A stretch of 64,000 bases of DNA from JACKHA01 sp041401985 (GCA_041401985.1 JAWKTE010000016.1:33932-97931); one strand, 5' to 3'; positions 1 through 7,918 are shown, counted from the first letter of the stretch. The notes: generated by a model not told the origin, from the letters alone. A program made the numbers and translations.

Positions 1-569
1 AGGAGCTCGACCTCGGTGTTCAGGCTCTTGCCCTCTTCGACGGTGATGACGCCGTCCTTGCCGACCTTGTCCATGGCGTCGGCGATGATCTTGCCGATCT
101 CGGCGTCCTGGTTGGCGCTGCAGGTGCCGACCTGGGCGATCTCCTTGGAGGAGGAGATGGTCTTGGACATCTTCTGGAGTTCACCCACGACGGCGGTGAC
201 GGCCTTGTCGATGCCGCGCTTGACCAGGTTCGGGTTGGCCCCGGCGGTGATGTTCTTGAGGCCCTCGGCGTAGATGGCCTCGGCGTAGATGGTGGCGGTG
301 GTGGTGCCGTCGCCCGCGTCCTTGGAGGCCTTGGAGGCGACCTCCTTGATCATCTGGGCGCCCATGTTCTCGTAGGGGTCGTCGAGGGTGATCTCCTTGG
401 CGACGGTGACGCCGTCTTTGGTGACGGTGGGGGCGCCGAAGGATTTCTCGAGGACCACGACGCGCCCGGAGGGGCCGAGCGTGACCTTGACGGCGTGGGC
501 GAGTTTCTGGACGCCGCGGAGGATGCGCTCGCGTGCGTCGGTGTTGTATGCGATCTGCTTTGCGGCCAT
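1..569 (-). CDS. groEL: Chaperonin GroEL (Hsp60), N-terminal part, cut by window edge
   Basis: This is the ATP-dependent 60-kDa chaperonin subunit that folds proteins inside a double ring closed by GroES. About 189 N-terminal residues are present and the rest lies beyond the left edge. They cover the equatorial ATPase domain: the phosphate-binding loop LGPSGR (about 31-36, with Ser where most family members have Lys), Asp52 in TKDG, and GDGTTT around residues 86-91 with the catalytic Asp87. The ATG at 569 is preceded by an AAGGAAA ribosome site. It is the last gene of a run that starts with groES but is separated from it by three small genes. Confidence 0.97.
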   Translation of the reverse strand, partial: MAAKQIAYNTDARERILRGVQKLAHAVKVTLGPSGRVVVLEKSFGAPTVTKDGVTVAKEITLDDPYENMGAQMIKEVASKASKDAGDGTTTATIYAEAIYAEGLKNITAGANPNLVKRGIDKAVTAVVGELQKMSKTISSSKEIAQVGTCSANQDAEIGKIIADAMDKVGKDGVITVEEGKSLNTEVEL

Positions 570-744
570 TGGCTTTTCCTTGATGGATGGGTTCTTGGTG
601 GGTCGAGATTCACCACGGAGACACGGGGGCACGGAGGGAGGCAGGAAACTGGCGTGCTGCTGCCTGGAGGGATCGGGCGAGGGTCGGTCGCCTCGCGCCG
701 CATTGCTTCTCTCAGTGTCTCCGTGTCTCCGTGGTGAGTGTTCT
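570..744. repeat. Intergenic inverted repeat, CACGGAG family, pair 1
   Basis: Between the 81-aa gene and groEL, the arm at about 609-642 (CACCACGGAGACACGGGGGC and onwards) is the imperfect reverse complement of the arm at about 706-738. The middle is about 60 bp of unrelated DNA. The same arm sequence recurs at about 12.56/12.67 kb and 57.43/57.53 kb. On the groEL transcript it would form a long hairpin upstream of the groEL start. Confidence 0.8.
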
Positions 745-990
745 TCAGTGGACTTTCTTGAGCCCGATGCGGATCCACGCGATCCGCTCGGCGTCGAGGA
801 TGAAGATGGACGAGCCGTCGGTGACCTTGACCAGGTGGTCGGCCTCGTCGGGGATGAGCATGGCCCGCTTGATCTCGAGCACGTTGCTCACGGGGCCGGT
901 CGGGTGCGGGTAGACGCCCACAAAGCCGACGCTAACGTCGCGCTCGCCGTTGAGTTCGGACAGGGCTTTGCGGACGGAGTCGTGGGTCAA
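745..990 (-). CDS. Small unknown protein (81 aa) between groES and groEL
   Basis: I do not recognise a family. The 81-residue product is acidic to neutral, without signal peptide or membrane segment. It ends in a predicted beta-rich stretch, SSIFILDAERIAWIRIGLKK. The pattern D-x-x-x-[VI]-[AS]-x-I-x-[VIF] in that stretch also occurs at the C-terminus of the other two small proteins upstream. The frame opens with TTG at 990, since no ATG lies nearby, so the start is uncertain. It is collinear with groES and groEL, which suggests co-transcription. Confidence 0.6.
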   Translation of the reverse strand: MTHDSVRKALSELNGERDVSVGFVGVYPHPTGPVSNVLEIKRAMLIPDEADHLVKVTDGSSIFILDAERIAWIRIGLKKVH

Positions 991-992
991 GG

Positions 993-1047
993 GGAGTTCC
1001 GAGTTCCGAGTGCTGAGTGCTGAGTGCTGTGGAGCGAGTGCCGAGTG
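993..1047. repeat. Degenerate 7-bp tandem repeat (GAGTGCT/GAGTTCC type)
   Basis: This is a run of imperfect 7-bp units (GAGTTCC, GAGTGCT, GAGTGCC) filling the space between two of the small genes of the groE region. A closely related array lies at 1418-1462. Confidence 0.75.
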
Positions 1048-1052
1048 GGGCC

Positions 1053-1394
1053 TTAGCGGTCGCGCACGGCGATGGCCGAGACGTCGTCGGTGTCGATCAG
1101 AAGGCAGCCGTGCACCGTCTTGAACTCGTTGGTGGTCGGCTCGTCGTTGCGGAGTTGCCCGATGACCATGGTGACCGAGCCGGACAGGTCGCCGCAGTGC
1201 ATCTCGGGCGGGAGGTCCTTGTCGGTCTCCAGCCCTTCGAGACCGGCGGAGGCCGCCAGACGGGCCTCCTTGCTCGGCACGACCACCCGCTCGATCGAGT
1301 CGATGTGGAACGGGTGTCCCCGGATGACCAGGTCGACGCGTCGGTCGGTGTGCTTGGCCATCATGAGCATGCGGATGGCGGTGATGTGTTGCAT
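1053..1394 (-). CDS. Small unknown protein (113 aa) between groES and groEL
   Basis: No family is recognised. The ATG at 1394 is preceded by AAGGGAC at good spacing; an in-frame TTG two codons upstream is less likely. The product is a soluble protein of about 113 residues with a Met-rich start. It ends in CLLIDTDDVSAIAVRD, which fits the same terminal pattern, D-x-x-x-[VI]-[AS]-x-I-x-[VIF], seen in its two small neighbours. It lies in the same orientation as groES and groEL and is flanked on both sides by 7-bp tandem repeats. The function is unknown; the position suggests expression with the chaperonin genes. Confidence 0.65.
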   Translation of the reverse strand: MQHITAIRMLMMAKHTDRRVDLVIRGHPFHIDSIERVVVPSKEARLAASAGLEGLETDKDLPPEMHCGDLSGSVTMVIGQLRNDEPTTNEFKTVHGCLLIDTDDVSAIAVRDR

Positions 1395-1417
1395 GGCCAA
1401 GTCCCTTATGGAAGAGT

Positions 1418-1462
1418 CAGGAGTGCCCAGTGCCCAGTGCCGAGTGCCGAGTGCCGAGTGCC
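1418..1462. repeat. 7-bp tandem repeat (GAGTGCC)
   Basis: Here the GAGTGCC unit is repeated about six times with small variations. It sits between the 113-aa and 72-aa genes and reaches the stop codon of the latter. It is the same unit as in the array at 993-1047. Confidence 0.8.
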
Positions 1463-1680
1463 TAGAACTTGATGAACGCCACCTGGGCCGGGTCGAACAC
1501 GATCTGGGTCTCGGGCTCGGCGCTGCCGTAGGGCTGGACGAGGGTGGCGGTGAGGGTGCCGGCTTCGGCGGATGGCTTGACGCTCTCGCGGGCGACGCGG
1601 ACGGCGCCGGCGTTGAAGCCGAGGGTGGCGTACTTGGAAGTTGAGGCCGCGAGTGTGGCGGTGATGGTCTGGGCGTTCAT
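1462..1680 (-). CDS. Small unknown protein (72 aa) downstream of groES
   Basis: No family is recognised. The 72-residue product starts at an ATG (1680) with only a weak ribosome site. It is rich in Ala, Thr and Val and looks beta-stranded. Its C-terminus, TQIVFDPAQVAFIKF, aligns without gaps to that of the 81-aa neighbour (FILDAERIAWIRI). It is the first of three small collinear genes after groES, 87 bp downstream of the groES stop. The three may be diverged copies of one small fold. Confidence 0.6.
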   Translation of the reverse strand: MNAQTITATLAASTSKYATLGFNAGAVRVARESVKPSAEAGTLTATLVQPYGSAEPETQIVFDPAQVAFIKF

Positions 1681-1732
1681 GGTTGTCTCACGGTGCGACG
1701 ATTCCTCGGGCGGCGAGCGTCGGTAGGTGTGG

Positions 1733-1765
1733 TAGAGAAGCCGGCTCGGAGAGCCGGCCTACCCG
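1733..1765 (-). repeat. Palindromic element after groES
   Basis: Read along groES, the DNA after the stop codon contains GCCGGCTCTCCGAGCCGG followed by CTTCTCTACC. Nearly the same palindrome and tail follow nuoI at 13301-13327 in the same sense. It could act as an mRNA 3' hairpin, but there is no clean T-run, so I call it a repeat rather than a terminator. Confidence 0.6.
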
Positions 1766-1767
1766 TT

Positions 1768-2124
1768 TCAGCCCTCGATCACCGCCAGGATGTCGTCCTC
1801 GGACATGATCAGGACCTCCTCGCCGTCGAGTTTGACCTCGGTGCCGGAGTAGGACGAGAAGATCACGCGATCGCCGGCCTTGACCGTCAGCGGGACGCGC
1901 TCGCCCGTCTCGGTGTTGAGTTTCCCGTTGCCGACGGCCTTGATCGTGCCGGTCTTCGGGCGGTCCTTGCTCGACTCGGGCAGGTAGATGCCGCTGGTGG
2001 TGCGGGTCTCGGCCTCGTCGCGCTGGACGATGATGCGGTCGTGCAGCGGGCGGATGCTGGCCCCGGTCGTCTTGGCGGTCTTGGTCTTGGGGGCCGGGGC
2101 GGGCTTGGTGGCGGTCTTGCTCAT
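1768..2124 (-). CDS. groES: Co-chaperonin GroES (Hsp10) with N-terminal extension
   Basis: This is the lid of the GroEL folding chamber. The core begins at SIRPLHDRIIVQRDEAE and contains the mobile-loop region (about residues 38-55) and the GDRVIFSSYSGTEVK segment, ending ILAVIEG. At 118 residues it is about 22 longer than typical GroES. The extra part is an N-terminal tail rich in Lys, Thr, Ala and Pro (MSKTATKPAPAPKTKTAKTT). The ATG at 2124 lies 9 bases after AGGGAGAA, which supports that start. groEL is downstream but separated by three small genes instead of following directly. Confidence 0.95.
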   Translation of the reverse strand: MSKTATKPAPAPKTKTAKTTGASIRPLHDRIIVQRDEAETRTTSGIYLPESSKDRPKTGTIKAVGNGKLNTETGERVPLTVKAGDRVIFSSYSGTEVKLDGEEVLIMSEDDILAVIEG

Positions 2125-2239
2125 CGGGTTCTCCCTGGATCTCTCGGGGGCGGACGCCCCGGTGTTGGAACTTCTTCTCGCGGTTCGGCGGATCGGCGAT
2201 CCGCGTCGGCGACGATGTCCGGCGCACGCGCGCCGGGGG

Positions 2240-2803
2240 TTACGAATCGTTCGGCAAGCAGTTGGACGAGCCGGGCCAGCGCCCCTTGTAGAAACGCGTC
2301 AGGCACCGGCGCAGCACGTCGAGCATGATCTCGAGGTCGGCCGGCGTGCTGGGGCGGTCGATGACGGCGAACGCGCCGCACCGAAGGGCCGCGGCGATCT
2401 CGCGGGCCTCATCCCGGTGCGTTCGCATCCGCTTGACGATCACGGTGGGCGGCGCGCTCTCGAGCCGACGGAACAGTTCCAGCAGACGCAGCCCGCCGTC
2501 GTCGCCCGAAGGCCCGCTCGCCGAGCACTCCAGCGGCAGGCCCAGATCGACCACCGCGATGTGGATCGGCGTGCTGCGGATCACCTGCGAGGCCTCGGCC
2601 CCGCTGGTGGCCCGGTGGGCGACCACGCCCATCGGCCCCAGCAGCGGCGGGATCTGGTCGACCCAGGCCTCCGGACGCCAGCCGGCGTACGAGAGAAGGA
2701 GATTCAGTCTGTGTTCGGGTGCGGTCGGCGCAGGCGTGCGCGGGCCGGCGGGGGCCTGTCCCCGTCCGGTGCCGCCGTCGCCTTGGCCGCGCGAGACCAT
2801 CAT
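2240..2803 (-). CDS. Degenerate response-regulator receiver-like protein
   Basis: The middle of the product resembles a CheY-type receiver: a strand ending in HIAVVDLGLP (a possible phospho-acceptor Asp), a helix with GGLRLLELFRRL, the strand TVIVK, and a final helix after FAVIDRPS. The paired acidic residues at the first strand, the Thr/Ser of the fourth strand and the usual Lys before Pro (here Arg) are missing. It is therefore probably a pseudo-receiver that does not follow normal phosphotransfer. There is no output domain. The start is unclear: adjacent ATGs at 2803 and 2800, or a GTG at 2893. It lies just upstream of groES and downstream of bamA on the same strand. Confidence 0.55.
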   Translation of the reverse strand: MMVSRGQGDGGTGRGQAPAGPRTPAPTAPEHRLNLLLSYAGWRPEAWVDQIPPLLGPMGVVAHRATSGAEASQVIRSTPIHIAVVDLGLPLECSASGPSGDDGGLRLLELFRRLESAPPTVIVKRMRTHRDEAREIAAALRCGAFAVIDRPSTPADLEIMLDVLRRCLTRFYKGRWPGSSNCLPNDS

Positions 2804-3034
2804 CGCCTGACGCAGGGCAAGGCGGATGCCAACGGGAGAGCGATTTGGGGAGTCCGGCGCGGAAGAACCGCCGACGTGGCCGCGGCTTCGCACGCCCGAC
2901 CGCTGCCGCCGCTCGCCGGCCCCCGGTGCGGGGTGTCAACTTGGCAGACGCGGCGTGACGGGCGCGACGGGAGAGGCGCCCCGGCGCGGACTGGTCAGCC
3001 GCCGCGACCCGCCATCCCCGGCCCCCGCCCGATG

Positions 3035-5614
3035 TCAGAACGGGATATCGAGGCTGAACGAGAACAGGCGTTCCTCGTCGGTGTCCTGCTTGACGATCGG
3101 AAACCCGAAGTCGAACGCCAGCGGCACCTGGCTCAGAGCCGGCACCGACACCCGGATGCCCAGGCCGACCGACACGCGGTACTCGTCGAACCCGATGTCC
3201 TCCTCCACGGTACCCGTGTCGAGGAACACGACGCCCGAGAGCAGTTCCTGGTACAGCGGCTGCTCGAGTTCGACGCCCCAGAAGAACGACCACGACCCGC
3301 CGACCGCCTCGTCCGACGCCTCGCCATTGTCGGCCCGGATGCCGCGCGGCGAGACCCCGCGATAGTCGAACCCGCGGAACGCACGCCCGCCCAGATAGAA
3401 CCGCTCGTACGTCGGCACGTCGTCCTGGCCCTGGGGCGACCAGCCCGCGGCGGTCCGCATCGACAGGATCGTCTGGCGGCCCAGCAGGTCCTCGCGGATG
3501 GCGAAGAACATGGTGTGCTCGGCCGACAGCCGCGTGAAGTTGAAGTCGCCGATGACCTGCTCGATCGAGAGTTCGGTCCGCGAGCCGCGCGTCGGGCGGA
3601 CCCGATCGTCCACGTCGGTGCGGACCAGACCCGCGCCGAAGCCCATCAGCACCGAATCGTCGGCAACGTCGTAGAAGTCGGTCGGGCTGTCGGGTTCGAG
3701 GTCGGACAGGCCGACCTGCTCGAGCCGCACGAAACTGTTGCCGGTCCAGCGTGTGCCGAAGCGCCGGGCCAGGGTCCAGCGCGTGCCCAGCCGCTCCTCG
3801 TCGTACTGGCGGTAGTTGCGGCTGCGGTAGTATAACGACGCCGAGCCCGAGTAGTCGCTCTCGAACAGCGCGGGCTCGGACAGGCTGATCGCATACGTCT
3901 GGAACCGCGTGCCGGGCAACAGTTCGAGCCGCGCCGTCTGGCCCGCCCCTCGGAACGCGCGCCCCGAGAAGAAGTCGCCCCACGACTCGGGCCAGTCGTA
4001 CAGATCGAAGTTCCGCTGCTCGACCGAGAAGCGCCCGGTCAGGCCGGCATCGGAATCGACGGCCGCGCCGAAGTTGAAGCGGCCCGTGTTGGTTTCCTGG
4101 ACCTCGTACAGGACGTCGCGGTACAGCGGGTCGTCCTGATCCGGCGGCAGGATCGTGCCGCGGACGCTGCTCTGGCCCGTGGTCTGGTCGCGATGGAACA
4201 GATTGGTTGACTGGATGCGCTGGACGGACTCGTTCATCTCGCCGCGGTCGAGCGGACGGTCGGGCAGCGTCGTGATCTGGCGGCGGGGGACGCGGTCCTG
4301 CGTGATCTCGTCGCCGGTCACCCTCACCAGGCCGGTGCGAGTCACCGGCCCCGGCACGATCTGCAGGATCAGATCGACCTGCGCCGAGTCGATCGCGCGC
4401 CGCTCAACCCGGTTCACCCGTGCGTCCGCGTGCCCCAGCGCGAATAGCGCGGTCAGCACGTCCTCCACCGAATCGTCGGCGTCGCGCGTGCCGTACGCCG
4501 CACCACGCTTGAGTTTGATCAGCCCCTCGATCTGCGCCGACGTGAACGGCTCCGGGCGGAACACGACGTACCGGAACCCCTCATCCAGCGGCACGCCGAT
4601 CAGTTCCTCGCCCTCGTCGAGCGCGGCCCTGGCCTCGCCCTCGCTCTCGAACGCCTCCCACTCGGCCGTCGGATAGAACACGCCCACGTTCCGCAGCGTG
4701 AACTGCTCGCCCTCGTCGATCAGGAACGTGACGATCACCTCGCGGCCATTCGGCGACGGGCGCACGATCCGGTCGGCCCGCACGTCCAGGAACCCGCGCG
4801 AGCGGTAGTAATCCACGATCGCCGCCACGTCCAGGTCCAGCGTGTCGTCGTTGACGTACCCACGCCCGAGCAGCCACGCGGCCTCGCTGCTGATCTGGTT
4901 GTGCAGCGTGCCCGGCGCGACCGACGAGTTTCCCTCGAACCGGATCTGCCCGATCCGGACGATGTCGCCCTCCTGGATCCGGAACAGCACGATGCCCGAC
5001 TCGACCAGCGCCTCCTCGTCCCAGTCCACCTTGACCAGGTAGTACCCGGCCTCGCGGTACTTGTCCTCAAGCCGCCGGCGCAGGCGGTCGAGCGTGAAGC
5101 GGTCCACCGGCGCGCCCTCGATCAGCCCGATCTCCGCCAGCAGGTCGTCGTCGTCGAACCGCCGGTTGCCGACCGTCTGCACCGCCTGCACGATCGGCTG
5201 CGGGTCGAGCGTGTACGTCAGGCGGACCGAGCCGTCGGCCAGTTGCTGCACCTGGCTCTGCACCGTGCCGAACCGACCGAGGCGATTCAGCGAGCGGAGA
5301 TCGTGCTCGGCCTGCTCGACGTTGAACGCCGTGCCCTCGACGAGGCGCAGTTGGTTCCTCGCGTACTGGTACGTGCGCTCGTCCAGCCCGCCGCGCGGGC
5401 GGTCGCCCCGCCCCGGACGCTGCAGCACCACCTCGCGGATCGGGCGTCCCTCGAAGACCGTCCAGTCCACCGGCTGCTCGCTGCCGACCCGCGCCACCGC
5501 CGCGCCGTCGTCGGCGCCACGCGCCGGGGCGGCGAGCGTGAGCCCCGCCGCGAGCGCGAGCACGAGGGCGGCGGACGGGCCGAGGTTGCCCCGGGTTGAT
5601 GGCGGTCTGGGCAT
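3035..5614 (-). CDS. bamA: Outer-membrane protein assembly factor BamA (Omp85 family)
   Basis: This Omp85-family protein inserts beta-barrel proteins into the outer membrane. It begins with a signal peptide (hydrophobic run LVLALAAGLTLAA, likely cut after PARGA), followed by several POTRA-like repeats to about residue 420. A C-terminal 16-strand barrel follows, carrying the conserved loop motif FRGFDYRG near residue 745 and ending in a terminal Phe (FSFSLDIPF). At 859 residues it is slightly longer than E. coli BamA. The ATG at 5614 is preferred to an upstream TTG (5638) because it gives a compact signal peptide. Its presence shows a diderm envelope. Confidence 0.9.
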   Translation of the reverse strand: MPRPPSTRGNLGPSAALVLALAAGLTLAAPARGADDGAAVARVGSEQPVDWTVFEGRPIREVVLQRPGRGDRPRGGLDERTYQYARNQLRLVEGTAFNVEQAEHDLRSLNRLGRFGTVQSQVQQLADGSVRLTYTLDPQPIVQAVQTVGNRRFDDDDLLAEIGLIEGAPVDRFTLDRLRRRLEDKYREAGYYLVKVDWDEEALVESGIVLFRIQEGDIVRIGQIRFEGNSSVAPGTLHNQISSEAAWLLGRGYVNDDTLDLDVAAIVDYYRSRGFLDVRADRIVRPSPNGREVIVTFLIDEGEQFTLRNVGVFYPTAEWEAFESEGEARAALDEGEELIGVPLDEGFRYVVFRPEPFTSAQIEGLIKLKRGAAYGTRDADDSVEDVLTALFALGHADARVNRVERRAIDSAQVDLILQIVPGPVTRTGLVRVTGDEITQDRVPRRQITTLPDRPLDRGEMNESVQRIQSTNLFHRDQTTGQSSVRGTILPPDQDDPLYRDVLYEVQETNTGRFNFGAAVDSDAGLTGRFSVEQRNFDLYDWPESWGDFFSGRAFRGAGQTARLELLPGTRFQTYAISLSEPALFESDYSGSASLYYRSRNYRQYDEERLGTRWTLARRFGTRWTGNSFVRLEQVGLSDLEPDSPTDFYDVADDSVLMGFGAGLVRTDVDDRVRPTRGSRTELSIEQVIGDFNFTRLSAEHTMFFAIREDLLGRQTILSMRTAAGWSPQGQDDVPTYERFYLGGRAFRGFDYRGVSPRGIRADNGEASDEAVGGSWSFFWGVELEQPLYQELLSGVVFLDTGTVEEDIGFDEYRVSVGLGIRVSVPALSQVPLAFDFGFPIVKQDTDEERLFSFSLDIPF

Positions 5615-5920
5615 GGGGGACAGGACAATACCCGCCAACGTTGGCGTTCACAAACCTGAGGGGATGGTGGTTGCGCGCCAAGCCGGGAAAGCGGCCGCCC
5701 GGATGTGTACGCCCCGTTCCGGGGTTTCACCTGATCTGTTCCCGTTCTGGATGGGAGGTGGAAAGTCCTGTGGATTCCGCCCCCGCAACCGGGGTGGCCT
5801 GGCTACGCTCCCCGCCCCCGGAAGCGTCACCCTGCTTCCGGGGACCGGCCACGGCTGGCCGGTTTGCGGGCGGGCCGGCGTGGCCGCCGCATCGCGTGCT
5901 GTCAGGACGACAAGGCGACT
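5615..5920. other. Divergent intergenic region with two adjacent hairpins
   Basis: No gene is seen between bamA (minus) and the small membrane-protein gene (plus). It holds a perfect 10-bp stem with an 8-nt loop (5816-5843), directly abutting a 7-bp perfect hairpin (5844-5863). Neither is followed by a T-run, so they are not simple terminators. Promoters for both genes must lie here, but I cannot assign them. Confidence 0.6.
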
Positions 5921-6430
5921 ATGAACCAACGAGATGTGCATGACGCCGGGGCGGCCAGCCCCGCGAGGTGGCGTTTGGATCTCCGAGCCGCGGCGGCGCG
6001 GTGGCGGGTCGCGGTTCGGCGGGCGCGGATGGCCGGGCTTGTCGGTGTTGCCGGGCTGTCGGTTGCTGGGGGAATCGGGGCGATCGCGGCCCTGCTCCGC
6101 CCAGAGGTTGTCGGGCTCGTGTCCACGCCCATGCTGCTCGGCATCGTCGGCATGGTCGTGCTGCCGGGCGCGGCGGCGGCGGCGGTCGGGTTGGAGCGCC
6201 GGGCGGTGGGGCACGCCGGTGACCGGGTCGTGGCGGCCGATGCGATCGGGGCGGTCGCGCCTGCCCGAGGCGTCGCGACCCCCGCGGCGTCGTACCAGGC
6301 CGTGGAGCACCCGGCCGGCAGTGGTGGGGGCGATACGGGCGGCGACCCGTGGCGGCACCGGCACTCGCGGACGGAGCCACGCGTCGAAGGCCGCGGCGAC
6401 GCTCGCGGGCCGAAGGCCGAGGCGGCGTAG
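5921..6430 (+). CDS. Small membrane protein of unknown function
   Basis: The ATG at 5921 is preceded by AGGACGACAAGG. The predicted 169-residue protein has an N-terminal basic segment, two hydrophobic helices (MAGLVGVAGLSVAGGIGAIA, then a run from STPMLLGIVGMVV to AAAAAVGL) and a Gly/Arg-rich tail without recognisable motifs. No family is recognised. Because high-GC DNA produces long spurious frames, the call rests mainly on the two membrane helices and the ribosome site, so confidence is limited. Confidence 0.4.
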   Translation: MNQRDVHDAGAASPARWRLDLRAAAARWRVAVRRARMAGLVGVAGLSVAGGIGAIAALLRPEVVGLVSTPMLLGIVGMVVLPGAAAAAVGLERRAVGHAGDRVVAADAIGAVAPARGVATPAASYQAVEHPAGSGGGDTGGDPWRHRHSRTEPRVEGRGDARGPKAEAA

Positions 6431-6539
6431 GACGTTTCGGCACTCGCGTCGCGTATCGTGGTCGGGCACGGCTGTGCACATGTGTTGACCCACGCGGGTC
6501 GCACGCGGTAAAGCCGAGCCGAAGCCCGCGACCCACGCC

Positions 6540-7046
6540 ATGCCCGAGCAAGCACGCGATCACGATGCCGCGCCGAGCGTGCCCGACGCGCTCGATCAGG
6601 CCAACGAGGCCGACACCCATCCCGTCGTGCTCTTCGACGGCGTGTGCAACCTGTGCAACTCGAGCGTCCAGTGGATCATCCGGCGCGACCGGCGGGCGTT
6701 GTTCCGTTTCGCGTCGCTTCAGTCCGAGGCCGCGCGGCGGCTGCTCGAGCGCCACGCGCCTGGGCGGACGTTGCCGGACAGCGTCGTGCTGGTCGCCGAG
6801 GGTCGTGTGCTCGTGAAGTCGTCGGCGGCGCTGGGAGTCGCGCGCCGCCTGGGCCCGCCGTGGTCGCTGGCGATGGCGGCGTGGATCGTGCCGCGCCCTG
6901 TGCGCGACTGGGTGTACGCGTGGGTCGCGCGGAACCGGTACCGCTGGTTCGGCAAACGCGAGGCGTGTATGGTGCCGAGCGCGGCGTTGCGGGGGCGGTT
7001 CCTGGAATCGGGCGCCGCTCCAAGCGAGCCCTCGGTGCAATCTTAG
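6540..7046 (+). CDS. DCC-family thiol-disulfide oxidoreductase-like protein (DUF393)
   Basis: The family signature HPVVLFDGVCNLCNSSVQWI is present, with a CxxC pair (about residues 39-42) that gives the DCC family its proposed thioredoxin-like redox role. The later part (FASLQSEAARRLLE, then PDSVVLVAEGRVLVKSSAAL) also matches the family, as does the C-terminal Tyr/Trp-rich segment NRYRWFG. Length is 168 residues, with about 25 extra acidic residues before the conserved start. The biochemical substrate of this family is not established. The gene ends just before a block of palindromic repeats. Confidence 0.85.
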   Translation: MPEQARDHDAAPSVPDALDQANEADTHPVVLFDGVCNLCNSSVQWIIRRDRRALFRFASLQSEAARRLLERHAPGRTLPDSVVLVAEGRVLVKSSAALGVARRLGPPWSLAMAAWIVPRPVRDWVYAWVARNRYRWFGKREACMVPSAALRGRFLESGAAPSEPSVQS

Positions 7047-7060
7047 GAAAGGCATCGGAT

Positions 7061-7368
7061 GTGCCACGACCTTGCGGCTCTGGGCAAGGTCGTGCTCCGC
7101 CCTCTCCCCTCTCCTGCTTCTACCCCCCATTCACCCTCGCCACAACCTTTGGCCAGAGCCCCGAAGGCCGTGGCACACTCGCTTGCGCGTCGCGTTCGCC
7201 GGGGCGGGCCCGACGTGTGGCATGCCTGCTGCTCTGAGCAGCCATGGTCGATAAGCGGAGTGAATTGCACGCTCGCCATGCCTGTGCAAAGCCACAGGCA
7301 TGCCACACTTTGGGCGTCCTTCCCTTATCGGCACGACCTTCGGCCCGAGCCCCGAAGGCCGTGGCACG
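7061..7368. repeat. Mosaic palindromic repeat block, copy 1 (a-a-b-c-a)
   Basis: Three hairpin modules recur. Module a: CACGACCTT ... AAGGTCGTGGCAC type (7061-7092, 7139-7176 and 7331-7368). Module b: GTGTGGCATGC-ctgctgctctgagcag-CATG type (7214-7247). Module c: GCCATGCCTGTGCAAAGCC and its complement (7276-7310). The same modules occur at 41.3-41.66 kb and, in reverse order, at 51.6-51.8 kb. No gene is seen in this roughly 400-bp gap. Confidence 0.85.
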
Positions 7369-7450
7369 GGCGTTCGCGTGCGCGTCGCGAACGCATGCAG
7401 GATCGCCCGATTCTGTGCCGCCTGCTCCTCCCCGGTCTCCAGCCACTCGC

Positions 7451-7837
7451 TCACCGCATGCTCGACCACACCACGTACCCCACCCCGTAGAGCACCCCCC
7501 CGATCACCGCGGCCACCACCGCCCCGAGCCCCCCGTTCATCCCGCACGCCGCGCGGATGCCGCCCCAGATCAGCCCCACCGGTGGCACGAAGAACGACAC
7601 CAGGTACAGCACGTTGTGCTCTCCCGGCTCGCTGATCTTCTTCGGCGGCTGGTAACTGTCCAGCGCCCAGTCCTTGCCCTGCTTGCGGTACACCTCGTGC
7701 CGCGACGGGCACTTGATCATCTCGGGGTCCATGCCGATCGACTCGGCATGGGCGATCGCCTCGTTGATCGAGGTCTTCTTCGTCTCGTACGTGCGGAAGG
7801 TCCCCTGCTGGAACCCGGAAACGATGTAGATCGGCAT
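7451..7837 (-). CDS. Small membrane-anchored unknown protein
   Basis: The start at ATG 7837 (MPIYIVSGFQQGTFRTYETK) is chosen because the upstream extension has no coding character. The N-terminal half is a soluble domain with Tyr, Lys and Glu (SINEAIAHAESIGMDPEMI). The C-terminal half carries two hydrophobic helices (NVLYLVSFFVPPVGLIWGG and LGAVVAAVIGGVLYGVGYVV). No family is recognised; it may be a membrane-associated modifier or sensor. A second small membrane gene follows upstream on the same strand. Confidence 0.65.
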   Translation of the reverse strand: MPIYIVSGFQQGTFRTYETKKTSINEAIAHAESIGMDPEMIKCPSRHEVYRKQGKDWALDSYQPPKKISEPGEHNVLYLVSFFVPPVGLIWGGIRAACGMNGGLGAVVAAVIGGVLYGVGYVVWSSMR

Positions 7838-7918
7838 GGGGCACAGGATACCGCCGCACGCGATCCGCGGCGAGATCGACCGCGGCAACGACGATCCACG
7901 GGTGGTTCCACCCATCCG

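Noticed and set aside
5919..7130. A 403-codon minus-strand frame covering the DCC gene
   Set aside because: Its composition is Arg/Pro/His-rich, and the DCC signature on the plus strand is clear.
7061..7368. Regular hairpins that might indicate a CRISPR array
   Set aside because: The hairpins are three different modules without constant-length spacers, and no cas gene is near.
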